64,000 nucleotides of DNA, taken from positions 1,812,501-1,876,500 of the forward strand of contig JAQISU010000167.1 in assembly GCA_029339505.1 (NCBI GenBank). Direction: 5' to 3'. Source of the stretch: Unio delphinus. Taxonomy: Eukaryota; Mollusca; Bivalvia; Unionida; Unionidae. The translations under genes were made by a program, and so were the position numbers. How positions within the stretch are numbered: the stretch's first letter is position 1; the number at the start of each line of letters is the position of its first letter. Below, one piece after another: positions 43,020-55,745 of this stretch. Below the pieces are notes generated by a model. That model had not been told where the DNA came from. It worked only from the letters and a program-made list of their open reading frames with translations, and did no database searches.

Positions 43020-44030
43020 ATGTGGTGTAATTGGATGCAATAATTAACATCATTAAATGTCATGAAATTGAATATATTAGTTAATATTAACATAATTGCA
43101 TATAATGGAATTGAATACATTAGTTAACATTAACATAATTACCTATAATGGAATTGAATACATTAGTTAACATTAACATAATTGCATATAATGGAATTGA
43201 ATACATTAGTTAACATTAACATAATTACATATAATGGAATTTGTTACAATAATTAACATTAACATCTTTACATGTCATGAAATTGGATACATTAATTAAC
43301 ATTTACTGAATTACTAATGGAATTGAATACATTAGTTAACATTAACATCATTACATTTAATGGAATTGGATACAATAATTAACATTAACATCATTACATG
43401 TCATGAAATTGGATACATTGGTTAACATTAACATCATTACATATAATGGAATTGAATACATTGGTTAACATTAACATAATTACCTATAATGGAATTGAAT
43501 ACATTAGTTAACATTAACATAATTACATTTAATGGAATTGAATATATTAGTTAATATTAACATAATTGCATATAATGGAATTGAATATATTAGTTAATAT
43601 TAACATAATTGCATATAATGGAATTGAATACATTAGTTAACATTAACATAATTACATGTCATGAAATTGGATACATTGGTTAACATTAACATAATTACCT
43701 ATAATGGAATTGAATACATTAGTTAACATTAACATCATTACATTTAATGGAATTGAATATATTAGTTAATATTAACATAATTACCTATAATGGAATTTAA
43801 TACATTAGTTAACATTAACATAATTGCATATAATGGAATTGAATACATTAGTTAACATTAACATAATTACATATAATGGAATTTGTTACAATAATTAACA
43901 TTAACATCTTTACATGTCATGAAATTGGATACATTAATTAACATTTACTGAATTACTAATGGAATTGAATACATTAGTTAACATTAACATAATTACATTT
44001 AATGGAATTGGATACATTACTTTTAACCTG
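43020..44030. repeat. 43-bp minisatellite, about 22 copies
   Basis: Units with TTAGTTAACATTAACATAAT and ATAATGGAATTGAATACA. Sub-types repeat in higher-order blocks: 43200-43330 and 43870-43980 carry the same unusual variants. Confidence 0.95.
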
Positions 44031-44591
44031 CGATTAAGTGACAGCATAGAATGGAAGCACAACTTTGCTATTTCAGATAAAAGCATGTCATTCCAAGTTT
44101 ACAGGAATTATGTGCAGTGTGTTCTTCAACACAAGGGATGTTTGAACTACATGGTACAAGAGAGCACCAAAATGAATGGACAATACTCTGCCACAGTGAT
44201 CAGATATAATTTACATGCAGCTATTTACAAAGTGTCGGGTTGGCTACAGTTTTTACCTTGAAAACAACCCCACTTGCACATGCAGACCTTACAACCTGGG
44301 TTATTGAAACCCTAAATCACACACCATATAGCTCCTTGCAACCTCAGGCTTTTTCAGGAATAGAAAGATTGTTTTCAAGGGAAACCATTACAATAGAAGA
44401 GAAGAACTAAGGAATGTAGTCTCTGGATTATATGAATTCCATCATATGATGGGGTGCAGCATACAAGGAAGAAGAAGTAAATTAGGTGAAAAGGAAGTCA
44501 CTTTGGGAAACTATTAAAATTATTACAAATAGTTATTTTTCTCTACAGCATCTGTTCTTGAATTTTTTAAACATGTTTTTTGTTTTCTTAG

Positions 44592-44744
44592 ACAGTGACA
44601 CTGGATCAAATTCAGGAGATGCAACACAAAAATCATCTCATAGCAAGTACACAGTAGAATACACTACTGAAGGCAAGCAGATTCTTATTTTGTATGGAAC
44701 TGAGTATGGCTTTAGTGAGGAGGTAGCTAAACACCTCTTTGATA
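44592..44744 (+). CDS. diflavin reductase, exon 2: start of the flavodoxin domain
   Basis: Acceptor TTCTTAG, donor GTAAGT after GATAG. It encodes a Ser-rich linker and the FMN phosphate-binding loop region ILILYGTEYGFSEEVAKHLF, the classic first beta strand and loop of flavodoxin-like domains (T/S-x-T/E-G-x-[AS/SE]). Confidence 0.8.
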
Positions 44745-44859
44745 GGTAAGTTTATGTATGGCTTTAGTGAGGAGGTAGCTAAACACCTCTTTGATAGGTA
44801 AGTTTATGTATAGCTTTAGTGAGGAGGTAGCTAAACACCTCTTTGATAGGTAAGTTTAT
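44704..44859. repeat. 52-bp triplication of an exon end plus splice donor
   Basis: Three tandem copies of 52 bp (TATGGCTTTAGTGAGGAGGT...GATAGGTAAGTTTATG). Each includes the last 41 bp of exon 2 and a full GTAAGT donor. Only one base differs (TATAG in the third). Confidence 0.95.
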
Positions 44860-46676
44860 GAATTAATTTCAGCATTAGATGTTTTTGTACATCAGAACAT
44901 GACTTGCAGACAAGACACGACATTCACCCATGTATGTTTGCTTGCTTTTTTGGTTCCATTGATTGTCTATCCAGAAGTATATCCAGCTATGCAGAGTTAT
45001 GGAATCAGCAGTCAGGTATAGGCTTGCATTTAAGTAATTGTTTTAAATATGCTTTATTTAGAGTCACATAAATTTGTATCTTTATGTATTTTGGAATACC
45101 ATGTTATTCTTTATGGCATAGTAATCACTTTTTCAGTCCATCTGTCTATCCATTCATGTCTTTAGTTGCCATAAAAAATACTGCAACCCTTAAACATAAT
45201 TTGATCACATTTGGTAAGTGAATGCCCTATTGCATGTTGATGTGCATTTTATAGCTTTTGTCTTCTCCAGTACAATTTTGTCCAGTCACATTTGAAAATC
45301 TCCACTGCAGAAGATCTATGTAACTTAACTTATGAACCTTTCGTTTTGATAAAATTTGGTAAATTATCTTATAAAACTTGATGTGCCTTTTATTGGGTTT
45401 TTTTGAGAGAATTATTGCCCTTGACAGTTAACTTAATGTCTTCATGTGAGTTGATGCATGTAACTTGCAAGGCACAAGAACCATTGGACACATTCTGCAA
45501 TCTAGAATGAACATTACATCATAGACCTAAATGTGCCGTATACGAGTTTTGTCTTAACTCCATTTTAGATGGAGTTATGGTTCTTGACCATCAACTTCAA
45601 TATCACATGTAATCATCACAGCTCAAGAACCATTAAATATTTTTATTGCACTTTGGCGTAAACATTGTCAAATAGATTTTCATATGTCTTGTGTGGGTTT
45701 TGTCACATCTATTTCATTGTTGAGTAAGTTATGCCCATTATTAAGCAAATTTTAATAGTTGCATGGAAATTTTGAATGTTGCTTGCATTGATCCCACAGT
45801 ACAGTAGTTGTCATGGGTTCATTGTTTTCCATGCATGTATCACAGGCAAGGAGCATGCACATAAAAGATTAACATAACATTTCAGATCCATGCAGTAAGG
45901 AAAAAGCCATGTATGCCCACAAAGTTTGAAATACCAGAATGTACAAAATGTATAACCCATACACTGACCCATTGATTCAGTATGGATTCTAGTTTCGTTG
46001 TCATAGCAAAAAAGCACATTTTATATTTAAAAACCAGTTTTGTTAAATGAATATTATGAAGTATAACATTTTTAAATTGCATGAATAGCTCATATTAATT
46101 TATCTTTTATTACTTAGGATTGAGATTTTAGTTGGGTTGTTTTAAATTTTCATGTGCAATATGGCTGAAAATTATTTTATTGTATTTTTTTTAAACAACC
46201 ATAATTTTCACTCTCAATTTCTTCATCAAGAAAACAAACAATAATAACAATAGTCTTTTTAGACGTAAAATTCATTTATGTGTTTATTTTTCTATTTTAA
46301 AGATAAACAATACCTTTAAGGTCCAATTGTGGAAAACCATTTGTAGTTTTAAAAACGGTACTCTTAGTATAGGAAGGAGAGATAAAGTTGATAGGCTGAT
46401 TCATGATTTTACATATTTCATGCTATTTCCAAACAGAAAATTGGGTCACTGAGATGTACATTGCACTGGTCAGGGATGTGTTTTAAGATCTGTGGTTAAC
46501 TTGTTTCCTTAGGCACAGTTGTCTGTGGAGTCATCTGCTATGGTATGTAATGCCAAAGAATAGAGGAGAACCAGTCATTAATGTAATTAAAAAATAACTT
46601 TTCTCTCTGTCCAGATAATGTAACGTCTCATGAAAATTAATAAATTAATATCTCTATTGATATTATTGTGTATTAA
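44860..46676. other. intron 2, first part, nothing recognised
   Basis: AT-rich DNA with no convincing exon or mobile element. Confidence 0.4.
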
Positions 46677-46890
46677 CATGCCTGGCAAGTTCACTTCTGG
46701 TCAGGATTGTGTAATGACATGCCTGGCAAGTTCTGTACTAGTCAGGATTGTCTATTGAAATGCCAGGCAAGTTCTGTACTTGTCAAGATTGTGTAATGAC
46801 ATGCCTGGCAAGTTCTGTACTAGTCAGGATTGTCTATTGACATGCCAGGCAAGTTCTGTACTGGCCAGGATTGTGTGCCTGGCAAATTCT
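46677..46890. repeat. 41-bp tandem repeat, about five copies
   Basis: Units with CATGCCTGGCAAGTTCTGTA and GTCAGGATTGT. Confidence 0.9.
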
Positions 46891-47185
46891 ATGCTAGCTA
46901 TTAGTATTTCCATGCTTGTCAACAAAGAACACTTTCAATATGATGTTCAATGTTTTCTTATGCAATTAACAAATTCTGGTTGTTCTTGTTTTTCTCTTTG
47001 TAAAGCTGTGTTGACTTGGTAATTTACTCTTGTTGGTGATATATTTTCACAGCACCCCAGTATACCCAATGACTGGTACTAAGTGATATCATTTGATTTC
47101 TGCATCTCTGGGCAAGTTCTCTAATTTTATCTTCTGTTTTCTTGATATCATTGTTGGTACATTAAAACTATGTGCAGATAATTAA

Positions 47186-47186
<1 letters not shown>

Positions 47187-47242
<56 letters not shown>
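47187..47242. repeat. (AT)n microsatellite
   Basis: About 28 AT units. Confidence 0.97.
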
Positions 47243-47249
<7 letters not shown>

Positions 47250-47429
47250 AAATTAATACTTGTATGTGATAATTCATTGCAGAATTTGTACCAGAAAGAA
47301 TCTAGATTAATGGTACTTTTTGGAGGAAGATAAAATAGAATGCTTTAGATAAGGAGTTGCTCTTTGATTTTCATTAAAAATATTAAAAATATTGGGCTCC
47401 ACTTATTACATAATTTCATTTATAAGCCA

Positions 47430-48060
47430 GATCCAGCTGCAAACAAGATAGATCCTGATCTACTGGAACTTTGTTTGATGGCATATCAGGGTCTGTGTTA
47501 TTTGTTACTACTTGTTAGTCCTAACAAACAAGATAGACCCTGATCTACTGGAACTTTGCGTGATGGCATATCAGGGTCTGTGTTATTTGTTACTACTTGT
47601 TAGTCCTGACAAACAAGATAGACCCTGATCTACTGGAACTTTGTTTGATGGCATATCAGGGTCTGTGTTATTTGTTACTACTTGTTAGTCCTAACAAACA
47701 AGATAGACCCTGATCTACTGGAACTTTGCGTGATGGCATATCAGGGTCTGTGTTATTTGTTACTACTTGTTAGTCCTAACAAACAAGATAGACCCTGATC
47801 TACTGGAACTTTGCGTGATGGCATATCAGGGTCTGTGTTATTTGTAACTACTTTTTAGTCCTAACAAACAAGATAGACCCTGATCTACTGGAACTTAGCG
47901 TTATGGCATATCAGGGTCTGGGTTATTTGTTACTACTTGTTAGTCCTGACAAACAAGATAGACGCTGATTTACTGGAACTTTGTGATGACAAATGAAGGT
48001 CTGTGTTGTTTGTTTCTACTGGTTGGTCCTAACTAACAAGATAGATCCTGATCTACTGTC
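47430..48060. repeat. 85-bp satellite with an internal hairpin, about seven copies
   Basis: Each unit contains AGACCCTGATCTACTGG and, about 20 bp later, CATATCAGGGTCTG, giving a 10-bp stem (AGACCCTGAT / ATCAGGGTCT). Copies are over 95 percent alike, except the decayed last ones. Confidence 0.93.
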
Positions 48061-48111
48061 ACATGACAAAATGGCAAATATGGATGTGCAGTACGTATAA
48101 ACAAGTATATA

Positions 48112-48971
48112 CAGTCTATTCCACTTTATTGCACATCGGTTAACTGCACACGCCGGATAACTGCACGTAGTTACGCTGGTCCCGTTTTTTCTCAATGCTT
48201 TTCAATGGGAACAATCTTTGGATAACTGCACTTCGTTTAAATGCATACTCTGGATAATAGCACGATAAATTTCTGCCCGTGGCACATTATTCAATACAAT
48301 TTTACTCCGGCTAACTGCACAATCTATATTCATGATCAGTTATTGTCAGTCCACTGCTGTAGTGCTTCAAATAAGCCGACATTTAAGCCAGTAAATGCTA
48401 CTTTGTAAATTATTGACATGTAAAGGACGCCTTAGGTGATATAAACATGTATATCTGCGCCCACTAGGGAGCAATTGCGTGGGAAAGATCATGGTACAGC
48501 ATGGGAAACATTGCTCTAAACCATTCGCGTTTGAATGATTTCAAACCAAAAAATGGATGGTTGGAAAGTTGGAAAATGCACAACGGAATTCAATTTAAAC
48601 GACAACATGGCGAAAAACAGGATGCAGACGACTTTGGAGCTGAACGCTTTTTCTGTGGGAGATGACCCATCAATGTCTGACACCAGTTTTCGAATAACAA
48701 GCGATCTATAGAATTTCTTGAAAATCGCTATAATTCCTTGATCCATTGGTTGAATCAGTGAAATTGTGTTCGGAGGAAGGAAAACAATCTTAACATTTAA
48801 GTAAAAGTTGAAAGAGTGGATTCTAATCATTGTCTAAATTTATTCTTCACATATATTTGTATCATGCTAATTTAAAGCTGTACTGTACCATACTTCGTTT
48901 AACTGCGCACTCCGGTCAACTGCTCAGTCTCGTGACGAGCCCGAGGGTGTGCAGTTAACTGGAGTCGACTG
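48112..48971. mobile_element. pogo/Tigger-like DNA transposon relic
   Basis: 860 bp flanked by TA. The ends are similar inverted repeats (CAGTCTATTCCACTTTATTG and, reversed, CAGTCGACTCCAGTTAACTG, both leading into GTTAACTGCACAC). A minus-strand frame at 48516-48830 retains VFLPPNTISLIQPMDQGIIA, the conserved catalytic-core segment of Tigger/pogo DDE transposases. The rest of the transposase is deleted. Confidence 0.88.
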
Positions 48972-48979
48972 TACAGTAG

Positions 48980-49445
48980 ATTTTGAATTACTTATAAGCC
49001 AAGTATACGCAGTAGAATGTTGAATTACTTATAAGCAAGTATACATAGTAGAAGTTTGAATTACTTATAAGCAAGTACAGACAGTAGATTTTGAATTACT
49101 TATAAGCAAGTATATAGTAGAGGTTTGAAGTACTTATAAGCAAGTACAGACAGTAGATTTTGAATTACTTATAAGCAATTATACATAGTAGAGGTTTGAA
49201 TTACATATAAGCAAGTACAGACAGTAGATTTTGAATTACTTATAAGCAAGTATATAGTAGAGGTTTGAATTACTTATAAGCAAGTACAGACAGTAGATTT
49301 TGAATTACTTATAAGCAAGTATACATAGTAGAGGTTTGAATTACTTATAAGCAAGTACAGACAGTAGATTTTGAATTACTTATTAGCAAATATATACAGT
49401 AGATTTCGAATTACTTATAAGCAAGTATATATACAGTAGATTTTG
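48980..49445. repeat. ~35-bp minisatellite, about 13 copies
   Basis: Units with GTAGATTTTGAATTACTTATAA and GCAAGTACAGACA or GCAAGTATACATA alternate in pairs. Its first units begin right at the end of the Tigger relic. Confidence 0.92.
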
Positions 49446-49521
49446 AATTGCTATTCAATCCATATCCAAATATCTTGCTTAAGCATGTGTTTTATGTTGG
49501 AGTGGGTGACATTTTTTCCAG

Positions 49522-49646
49522 AATCTGTGAACATCAAAGTTTGGATCCATTACTTCAGCCTCGACTTGTCAATGCCTCTCAGTATGACTGTCTGGATCTA
49601 ACGAGAGAACAACTATGTGCGCTACTGATATCAACAAGTGGTGATG
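49522..49646 (+). CDS. diflavin reductase, exon 3
   Basis: Acceptor TTTTTTCCAG, donor GTGAGG. It takes the split Arg codon of exon 2 and reads (R)ICEHQSLDPLLQPRLVN, and later LCALLISTSGDG, the flavodoxin 'STxGxG' FMN-contact strand. Its final codon is split and is completed by exon 4 (GVPPTDARPF). Confidence 0.82.
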
Positions 49647-50836
49647 GTGAGGTTTCAGTTTTGGATTTTCAGACAAAGTTGTTAGAAACTGTACATACTT
49701 CACTCATTAAGTTAAACATTTCCTTCATTTTTCTATATTGTTTTATGAATTTTAGGGTACTAGTTCAAATGCACGAAGACTAACCTGGACACAACATATG
49801 AAACATTAAGTATTAATTATTTTGCATTTTAATGAAATGACTAAATTTAAGTTCAATTGACTGCTCAGGAACTGGTCAGTTTGCTTGGTCATCATAAGTA
49901 AAGTATAAGTATATATATATTAAAATTTTCCTTTAGTCATTCCCAGCAAACACAATAATAGCTCTTTTTGGCCCAATTAATGTAGTGATACCTTGAAATC
50001 TTACTTTTTTGCGAATCTGTCATGGTCTGATCAGGATTTACACTTGTATATGACCTCACCATGACAGTGTTAGGGTATTATAATGTTACCTGTCAGCTAT
50101 CCATCTATCTGCACCTGCAACCATCAATCAGTCTTTCATACCTTCTTTTAAGTTATGTATTTGGGTCAGTCTTGATGCACTCGTGGAGCGTCCATTGTGA
50201 CAATATACATTCTGTTGCTACAAACAGGTATCTGATATCAACAAGTGGTGATGGTGAGGTTTCAGTTTTGGATTTTCAGACAAAGTTGTTAGAAACTGTA
50301 CATACTTCACTCATTAAGTTAAACATTTCCTTCATTTTTCTATATTGTTTTATGAATTTTAGGGTACTAGTTCAAATGCACGAAGACTAACCTGGACACA
50401 ACATATGAAACATTAAGTATTAATTATTTTGCATTTTAATGAAATGACTAAATTTAAGTTCAATTGACTGCTCAGGAACTGGTCAGTTTGCTTGGTCATC
50501 ATAAGTAAAGTATAAGTATATATATATTAAAATTTTCCTTTAGTCATTCCCAGCAAACACAATAATAGCTCTTTTTGGCCCAATTAATGTAGTGATACCT
50601 TGAAATCTTACTTTTTTGCGAATCTGTCATGGTCTGATCAGGATTTACACTTGTATATGACCTCACCATGACAGTGTTAGGGTATTATAATGTTACCTGT
50701 CAGCTATCCATCTATCTGCACCTGCAACCATCAATCAGTCTTTCATACCTTCTTTTAAGTTATGTATTTGGGTCAGTCTTGATGCACTCGTGGAGCGTCC
50801 ATTGTGACAATATACATTCTGTTGCTACAAACAGGT
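49625..50836. repeat. 607-bp tandem duplication covering an exon end and donor
   Basis: 49625-50231 and 50232-50836 are virtually identical. The unit starts 22 bp inside exon 3 (CTGATATCAACAAGTGG) and includes its GTGAGG donor, so a second, partial exon 3 end lies at 50232-50253. No exon exists in the copy unless a new acceptor is used: CAAACAG precedes GTATCTGATATC. Confidence 0.95.
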
Positions 50837-52706
50837 CACCTAAGGTCATCTCCAGGCTTTCACTCAGTTGTAACTCTATCAGCCTTATGATAACATCAGC
50901 ATGAGAAACGTGTGTGTGTGTGTGTTCTCACTGTTTCAGTCAGTTGTAATCTAACCATTAAAGTAGTTAGGCCAAACCATGTTTTATGTTATTTAGCAAA
51001 ATATAACAGTATCAGAAGTTAGATTTTGGAATAAGTTGGATTTATACCAGTAAGAAGTATATCTCAATACAAATACTGTAAATTGGATACACAAATTTTT
51101 ATGTTAATTGGGACATCATGGAAAAACTTAGTCAGCCACCTGCAATGTACTTTAATCTTTAATTCCCACCATCTAACAGAAATTTGGAAGAGGTGGAAGT
51201 AGACTATGCAGTTTTACTTAGATGATTACAGATAAAGAAGACATCAAAGAAAAATTCAATGCTTTCCTATATATTATTGGTCAGGATGGTAGAGACATTT
51301 ACAACACAATTACATTTAAGGCCAATGAAGCTGAAAGAATTTCTCCACTTTATCAAGAAGTTTGAGGACTATTGCAGTCCGAAGCAGATCATTACAATAC
51401 AGCGGCATAGTATATATTCAATACAAGAATCCAGCAAATGAACGAAACCATTTACCAATAGGTAACTGAACTTAAACTGATTGCAAAGAACTGCAAATTT
51501 GAAAATCTACAGGATGAAATTATTAGAGATAGAATTGTGGGACTAATTCTAAAAAAGTAAAAGAATGACTTGTACAAGAAGATCTACTGATAGTACAAAA
51601 AGCATTGACCATCTGCAGCAGACGAAGAATCCAAAAAGCAGATTCAAAAGTATGTGAAATCAAGCAGCTGCATCAGAAATTCATGGGGTGAAAATGAAGA
51701 AAAGAGAAAAAAAATGACACAATCAAAGAAAGCAGATTTTTTTATATACGAAATCATACTCTAGATCTTTCAACTGTGGTAAATGTGGCAACTTACATGC
51801 AAAAGGTAGGTGTCCAGCCTTTGGAAAAACTTTCTACAAGTGTTGAAAATTGGGTTATGCAAGTATACTCAAGTGAAAAGGCAAAAATAATAATTGTAAT
51901 AAATAAAATATCTTTTGTAATAACTGTAACAAAGACAAACACATCTGAAATGGACTTGGATAGTGAAATTGAATGCTATTTGCACATGATCATGTCAGAT
52001 ACACAGATTGCAGATACAGTATTTCAGTTATTAATAATTGAACTAAACATGATAATAAAATGACCAAATTATGAGAAATGATTCAGAAGGGATGGCGAAA
52101 TAATAAACATCTACTACAGGGTTCGTACGGTCTTTGAAGGTCTTTGAGAGTTTGGGAAAAATGAGGTAGCATTTTCAAGGCCTTGAAAGTTTGGGAAAAT
52201 CGAGCATATTACCCTGAGGTCTTTAAAAGTCTTTGAAAATTGAAATAAACCCCTCAAAAATTAATTTCTTTCCAAAATCACAAATAAAAATATCCGAGAT
52301 TGTTAGATTCAGATGTAATCCAGTTATCCTGGTTTCTTTCTTTTGATGACCCGTTCAGTTTATTGCCGCCGCATTAACAAAAGAGGCTTTGTTTTGTTTG
52401 GCCATCCAAAGTATGCCTCGGCGGCGACTTCAATCACGCATGCACTCTTCATCAAAGCCATACGGTGCCGCTACACACTTCATCAAAGGAAGTCGCCAAT
52501 AAAATTGCCCATGGTCGTTAGCAGCTGGTTTTCCTGGCTTCTTTCGTTTGACGAATAGTTGAATTTGACTGGACGAGTCCATCAGTTTTAGCCAATCAAA
52601 ATGTTAATTACACTAATTCTACGTAGAAAGTTCGCGAAAGTTACACGCTCGAGAATTCAAAATTTCTTCATTCGATTTACATCTTCTGCAAGTTCAGTGT
52701 TTAAAA

Positions 52707-52872
52707 ATGCCAGGTCTTTGCTCTTTCAACGATATCTGGCTTGAACAAGAGAAGTACAAGGAATGGCTGCAAAAGGATAAGTTATGCAAACGAAAGGCGT
52801 TTTGTACATTGTGTAAAAAGACGATCAACTTGGCTTCAATGGGAGAAGGAGCCCTTACAAGTCATGCCAAAG
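52707..52872 (+). CDS. zinc-finger exon of the hAT-like element
   Basis: ATG at 52707; CTLCKKTINLASMGEGALTS followed by HAKG fits a BED-type C2H2 finger as found at the N-terminus of hAT proteins. It ends at AAAG before GTAAGT. Probably transposon-derived, not a host gene. Confidence 0.5.
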
Positions 52873-53509
52873 GTAAGTTGCAAATTAGTAACTACATGTT
52901 CATTTGGTGGAACAAAGATGCAGAAGTATAAGCAATTGGTATTTTTGGGAAAATAATGGTAATTCATTACTCGTCGGGTATAAAATAAGATCGTTTAGTT
53001 TGATGATTTGGTAGATATAGCAAAAGAGGGCCTGTTTAAATGTACTTCTACGGTCGGTTTATTTAACACATTTGAGGAAAAAATTCATTTTCGAAAATTT
53101 TGTTCTACATAACAATATTACTTGATTTAATACAGAAACATGCATTGTACTAAATTAAATTCACGGATAAACAGTTTCAAAGTGCGCATGCGTACACTAT
53201 ATTAGAGTTAAACAAGAGTTATTGTTCTTGAATTGTTTATCATAAAAAATGGGGGAAAACCCGCCTAACCTAATTTTAAAGTCAGAGAATTAGGTGCCCA
53301 CACATCACAGCCTTTTTTAATAAAAAAAAAACAATATTTTATTTCACTTTTTCAGAAGCCATTTTTAAATGGTAATTTGTGTCTAAATAGCTTTTCTTAC
53401 TAGCATGTAAAACCGATTTAAAAATTACTTTCATGCATCATGAAGTTGTATGTTTTCATTTAGATTCATTAAAATTCTTGCAGTGATAATTACTTTTGTT
53501 TCGTTTCTA

Positions 53510-53988
53510 GGATGTAAGCACCAACAAAATACAATATCTGCAAAACAAGTCGCACCAGTAAGTGCATACTTTTCACAGCCAGCAGCAGATGGTGTGACAA
53601 GTACAAAGCAGCCTACCAAAGCAGCTCTAGCAACTTCTACTTTAGCAATGAAATGATGACATATGCCTCCTCTGCAAGACATAAGTACCATGCCTATCTG
53701 GATAAGAAGAAAGCAGAGGAGAAGGATGAGAAGAAAAACCCAAAAGGAAAGAAACGGGAGTTGGCCTTGGATGAAGTGGAAGAACTTAAAGCCAAAAAGC
53801 TGCGTCTTGAAGCTGACATTGCCAGCCTACATGCTTCCTCTGTACAGAAAGCAGAAGAGGCAGAGTTAAAAGGACTCATTGTGCTTGTCACAGAGTCAAA
53901 TGCTCTTAGGAGAAGAGCAGAGGAAAAGATGACAGTGGTGGCATCTCTTTCCAAAATGATTGAAGAGAAAAAAAAGCAAATAAAATAA
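53510..53988 (+). CDS. 3' coding part of the hAT-like element
   Basis: The first frame (after a TTTCTAG acceptor near 53509: GCKHQQNTISAKQVAPVSAY) ends at 53656, overlapping an ATG-started frame 53653-53988 in another phase with a Lys/Glu/Arg coiled coil. The ATGATG overlap suggests either two proteins or a lost junction. A similar coiled-coil end is familiar from fish and invertebrate transposon-derived proteins. Confidence 0.45.
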
Positions 53989-55570
53989 TGCATTTAAAGC
54001 AGTGCTGATGTCTTTAAGAGAACAATTTATGTTGTATTAAATCTGACACATATGTTACTTATTTCTGGAGAAAAAAACAATGAATGTTAACCTATCTTCT
54101 CGATCATTATAATGTAATTTTAGGAAATTAATTATAGTTTGACTTTAATCAGTAAACAATATTGTGGTATTTGGCATTCGTTGTTTTCTCATATGACCTG
54201 TATACACAATGTTAGCAAAAATAGGTCTTGGAAATCTCTGTTTGTGGTCTTTGAAAGTTTGGGAAAAGTCTTTGAATTAATCATTCATATTTGAGTACGA
54301 ACCCTGTAGTACCTTTTGAGATAAGAAATTCCTGGAACTGCAGAAATAAACTTTCCAAAATAGACAGATTAATTCTAAAAGGAGAAAAGACTGATACCAG
54401 ATGCTCTTCGGAAAGAAATGCTAAAAGTGTTGCACAAAAGTCACATGGACATTAAGAAGACAAAGCAAAGAGCATGAGACATGTATTGGCCTGGATTACA
54501 GACACATATTGCAGACACATTATGTATTGGCCTGGATTACAGACACAGTATCAAATTGTTCTACTTACCAGGAATACAGAAAGTCAAATAAAAAGGAACC
54601 ATTGTTGTTTACACAACTGACTATACCATGGGAAATGGATGGAAGGAGATTTATTTATGTGGAATAATTACAACTATGTCTTGATAGTAGACTATTGCTA
54701 CAGATATTTTAGAGTTGCCAAGTCAGAAAATAAACAAGCAAGCACAGTAATCACATACACAAAGTCCGTTTTTGCAAGACATGGAATATGACGAGAAGTA
54801 AGGAGTGATACTACTGGATCACAGTTCTCCTCAAAAGAATATGGTCAGTTTGCAAAAACCTGGAGATTCCAACACACAACATCAAGTCCCAAGTAACCAC
54901 AGTCTAATGGAAAGACCCACTCAAACTGTCAAATGAATTATCAATAAAGCAAAAGAAGATTGAAAAGATCCATAGTGTTTTTGGAGAGAAATGCACCAAT
55001 TGATCTTATAGGATCTCTGTCACAAATACTGATGTGTTAAAGACTTTGATTGATTTTACCAACTACCAACATACAGCTACATCTGCAAGTTATAAAAGAA
55101 AAAAACCTGAAGTGAAAACTGGGTGAAAAGAAAAATCAGCACAAAAAAAACAGTATGGCAGAACAGCAAAAGAACTTTCTAATCAGACTTATGGAGACAA
55201 AGTAAGAATCAAAAGACAAGATCTTTTGGAACCAGCTGTAGTTGTTAGAAAAAGTAGCACTCCAAGGTCGTATGATGTGAAAACCCAAGATGCAGGAGAA
55301 ACCAATGACATATGTTACAAACAAAAGAGAGATTACCAGAGATATATGATACATACAAAGATACTAACCAGGAGGTCGGTTGTTTTGTGGGGGTTTTACT
55401 TCAATTTTAAATAAGTAGTGTTGTAGATCCTGATCTACCATATATACTCATTTATTAGAAACATATGTTACCTCCATGTTATATGACAGCAGATTCTCGA
55501 TCTACATGATTCACAGTGGCACATATATTAAACATGGAGTCTATACATGTTCACATTTTTTATCATGCAG

Positions 55571-55715
55571 GTGTGCCACCAACAGATGCCAGGCCTTTTT
55601 ATGATTTTATGATGTCAGCACCTATTGACCTTCATCGTCTACAGTTTTCTGTCTTGGCCATGGGAGATTCAAATTACCCACAATTCTGCAAAACAGGAAG
55701 AACTCTAGAATCTAG
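55571..55715 (+). CDS. diflavin reductase, exon 4
   Basis: Acceptor TATCATGCAG, donor GTAATT. It encodes (G)VPPTDARPFYDFMMSA and LQFSVLAMGDSNYPQFC, the flavodoxin 'F.VFGLGNxxY' type strand that contacts FMN in cytochrome P450 reductase and relatives. Its final Arg codon is split and completed by exon 5. Confidence 0.85.
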
Positions 55716-55745
55716 GTAATTTAAGTTTAAGAGAAGCTTACATAA

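Larger units (their letters stand above)
40990..44591. other. intron 1 of the diflavin reductase gene
   Basis: About 3.6 kb, containing a CT microsatellite, a SINE and a 43-bp array, all listed separately. No other exon is seen. Confidence 0.5.
52112..54311 (+). mobile_element. hAT-like element with BED-finger and coiled-coil pieces, no transposase core
   Basis: About 2.2 kb with inverted ends TACTACAGGGTTCGTAC (52112-52128 and reversed 54295-54311); the adjacent GGTCTTTGAA...GTTTGGGAAAA is also inverted. At 52707 a frame encodes a C..C zinc-finger-like segment (AFCTLCKKTINLASMGEGAL) ending at a GTAAG donor. A second segment near 53510-53656 and a Lys/Glu coiled coil (53653-53988, DEVEELKAKKLRLEADIASL) follow. 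I see no catalytic DDE/hAT core. No clear target duplication is visible. Confidence 0.72.
51110..55430 (+). mobile_element. Gypsy-like LTR retrotransposon relic, split by a hAT element
   Basis: The left part (51110-52111) has a decayed gag-like frame and a zinc-knuckle-like FNCGKCGNLHAKGRCPAF near 51770. The right part (54312-55430) has integrase-type motifs: LRKEMLKVLHKSHMDIKKTK near 54410, RSDTTGSQFSSKEYGQFAK near 54800-54850, and TSSPK.PQSNGKTH near 54880. Many stops are present and no LTRs are recognised. It lies in intron 3 of the diflavin gene. Confidence 0.75.
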
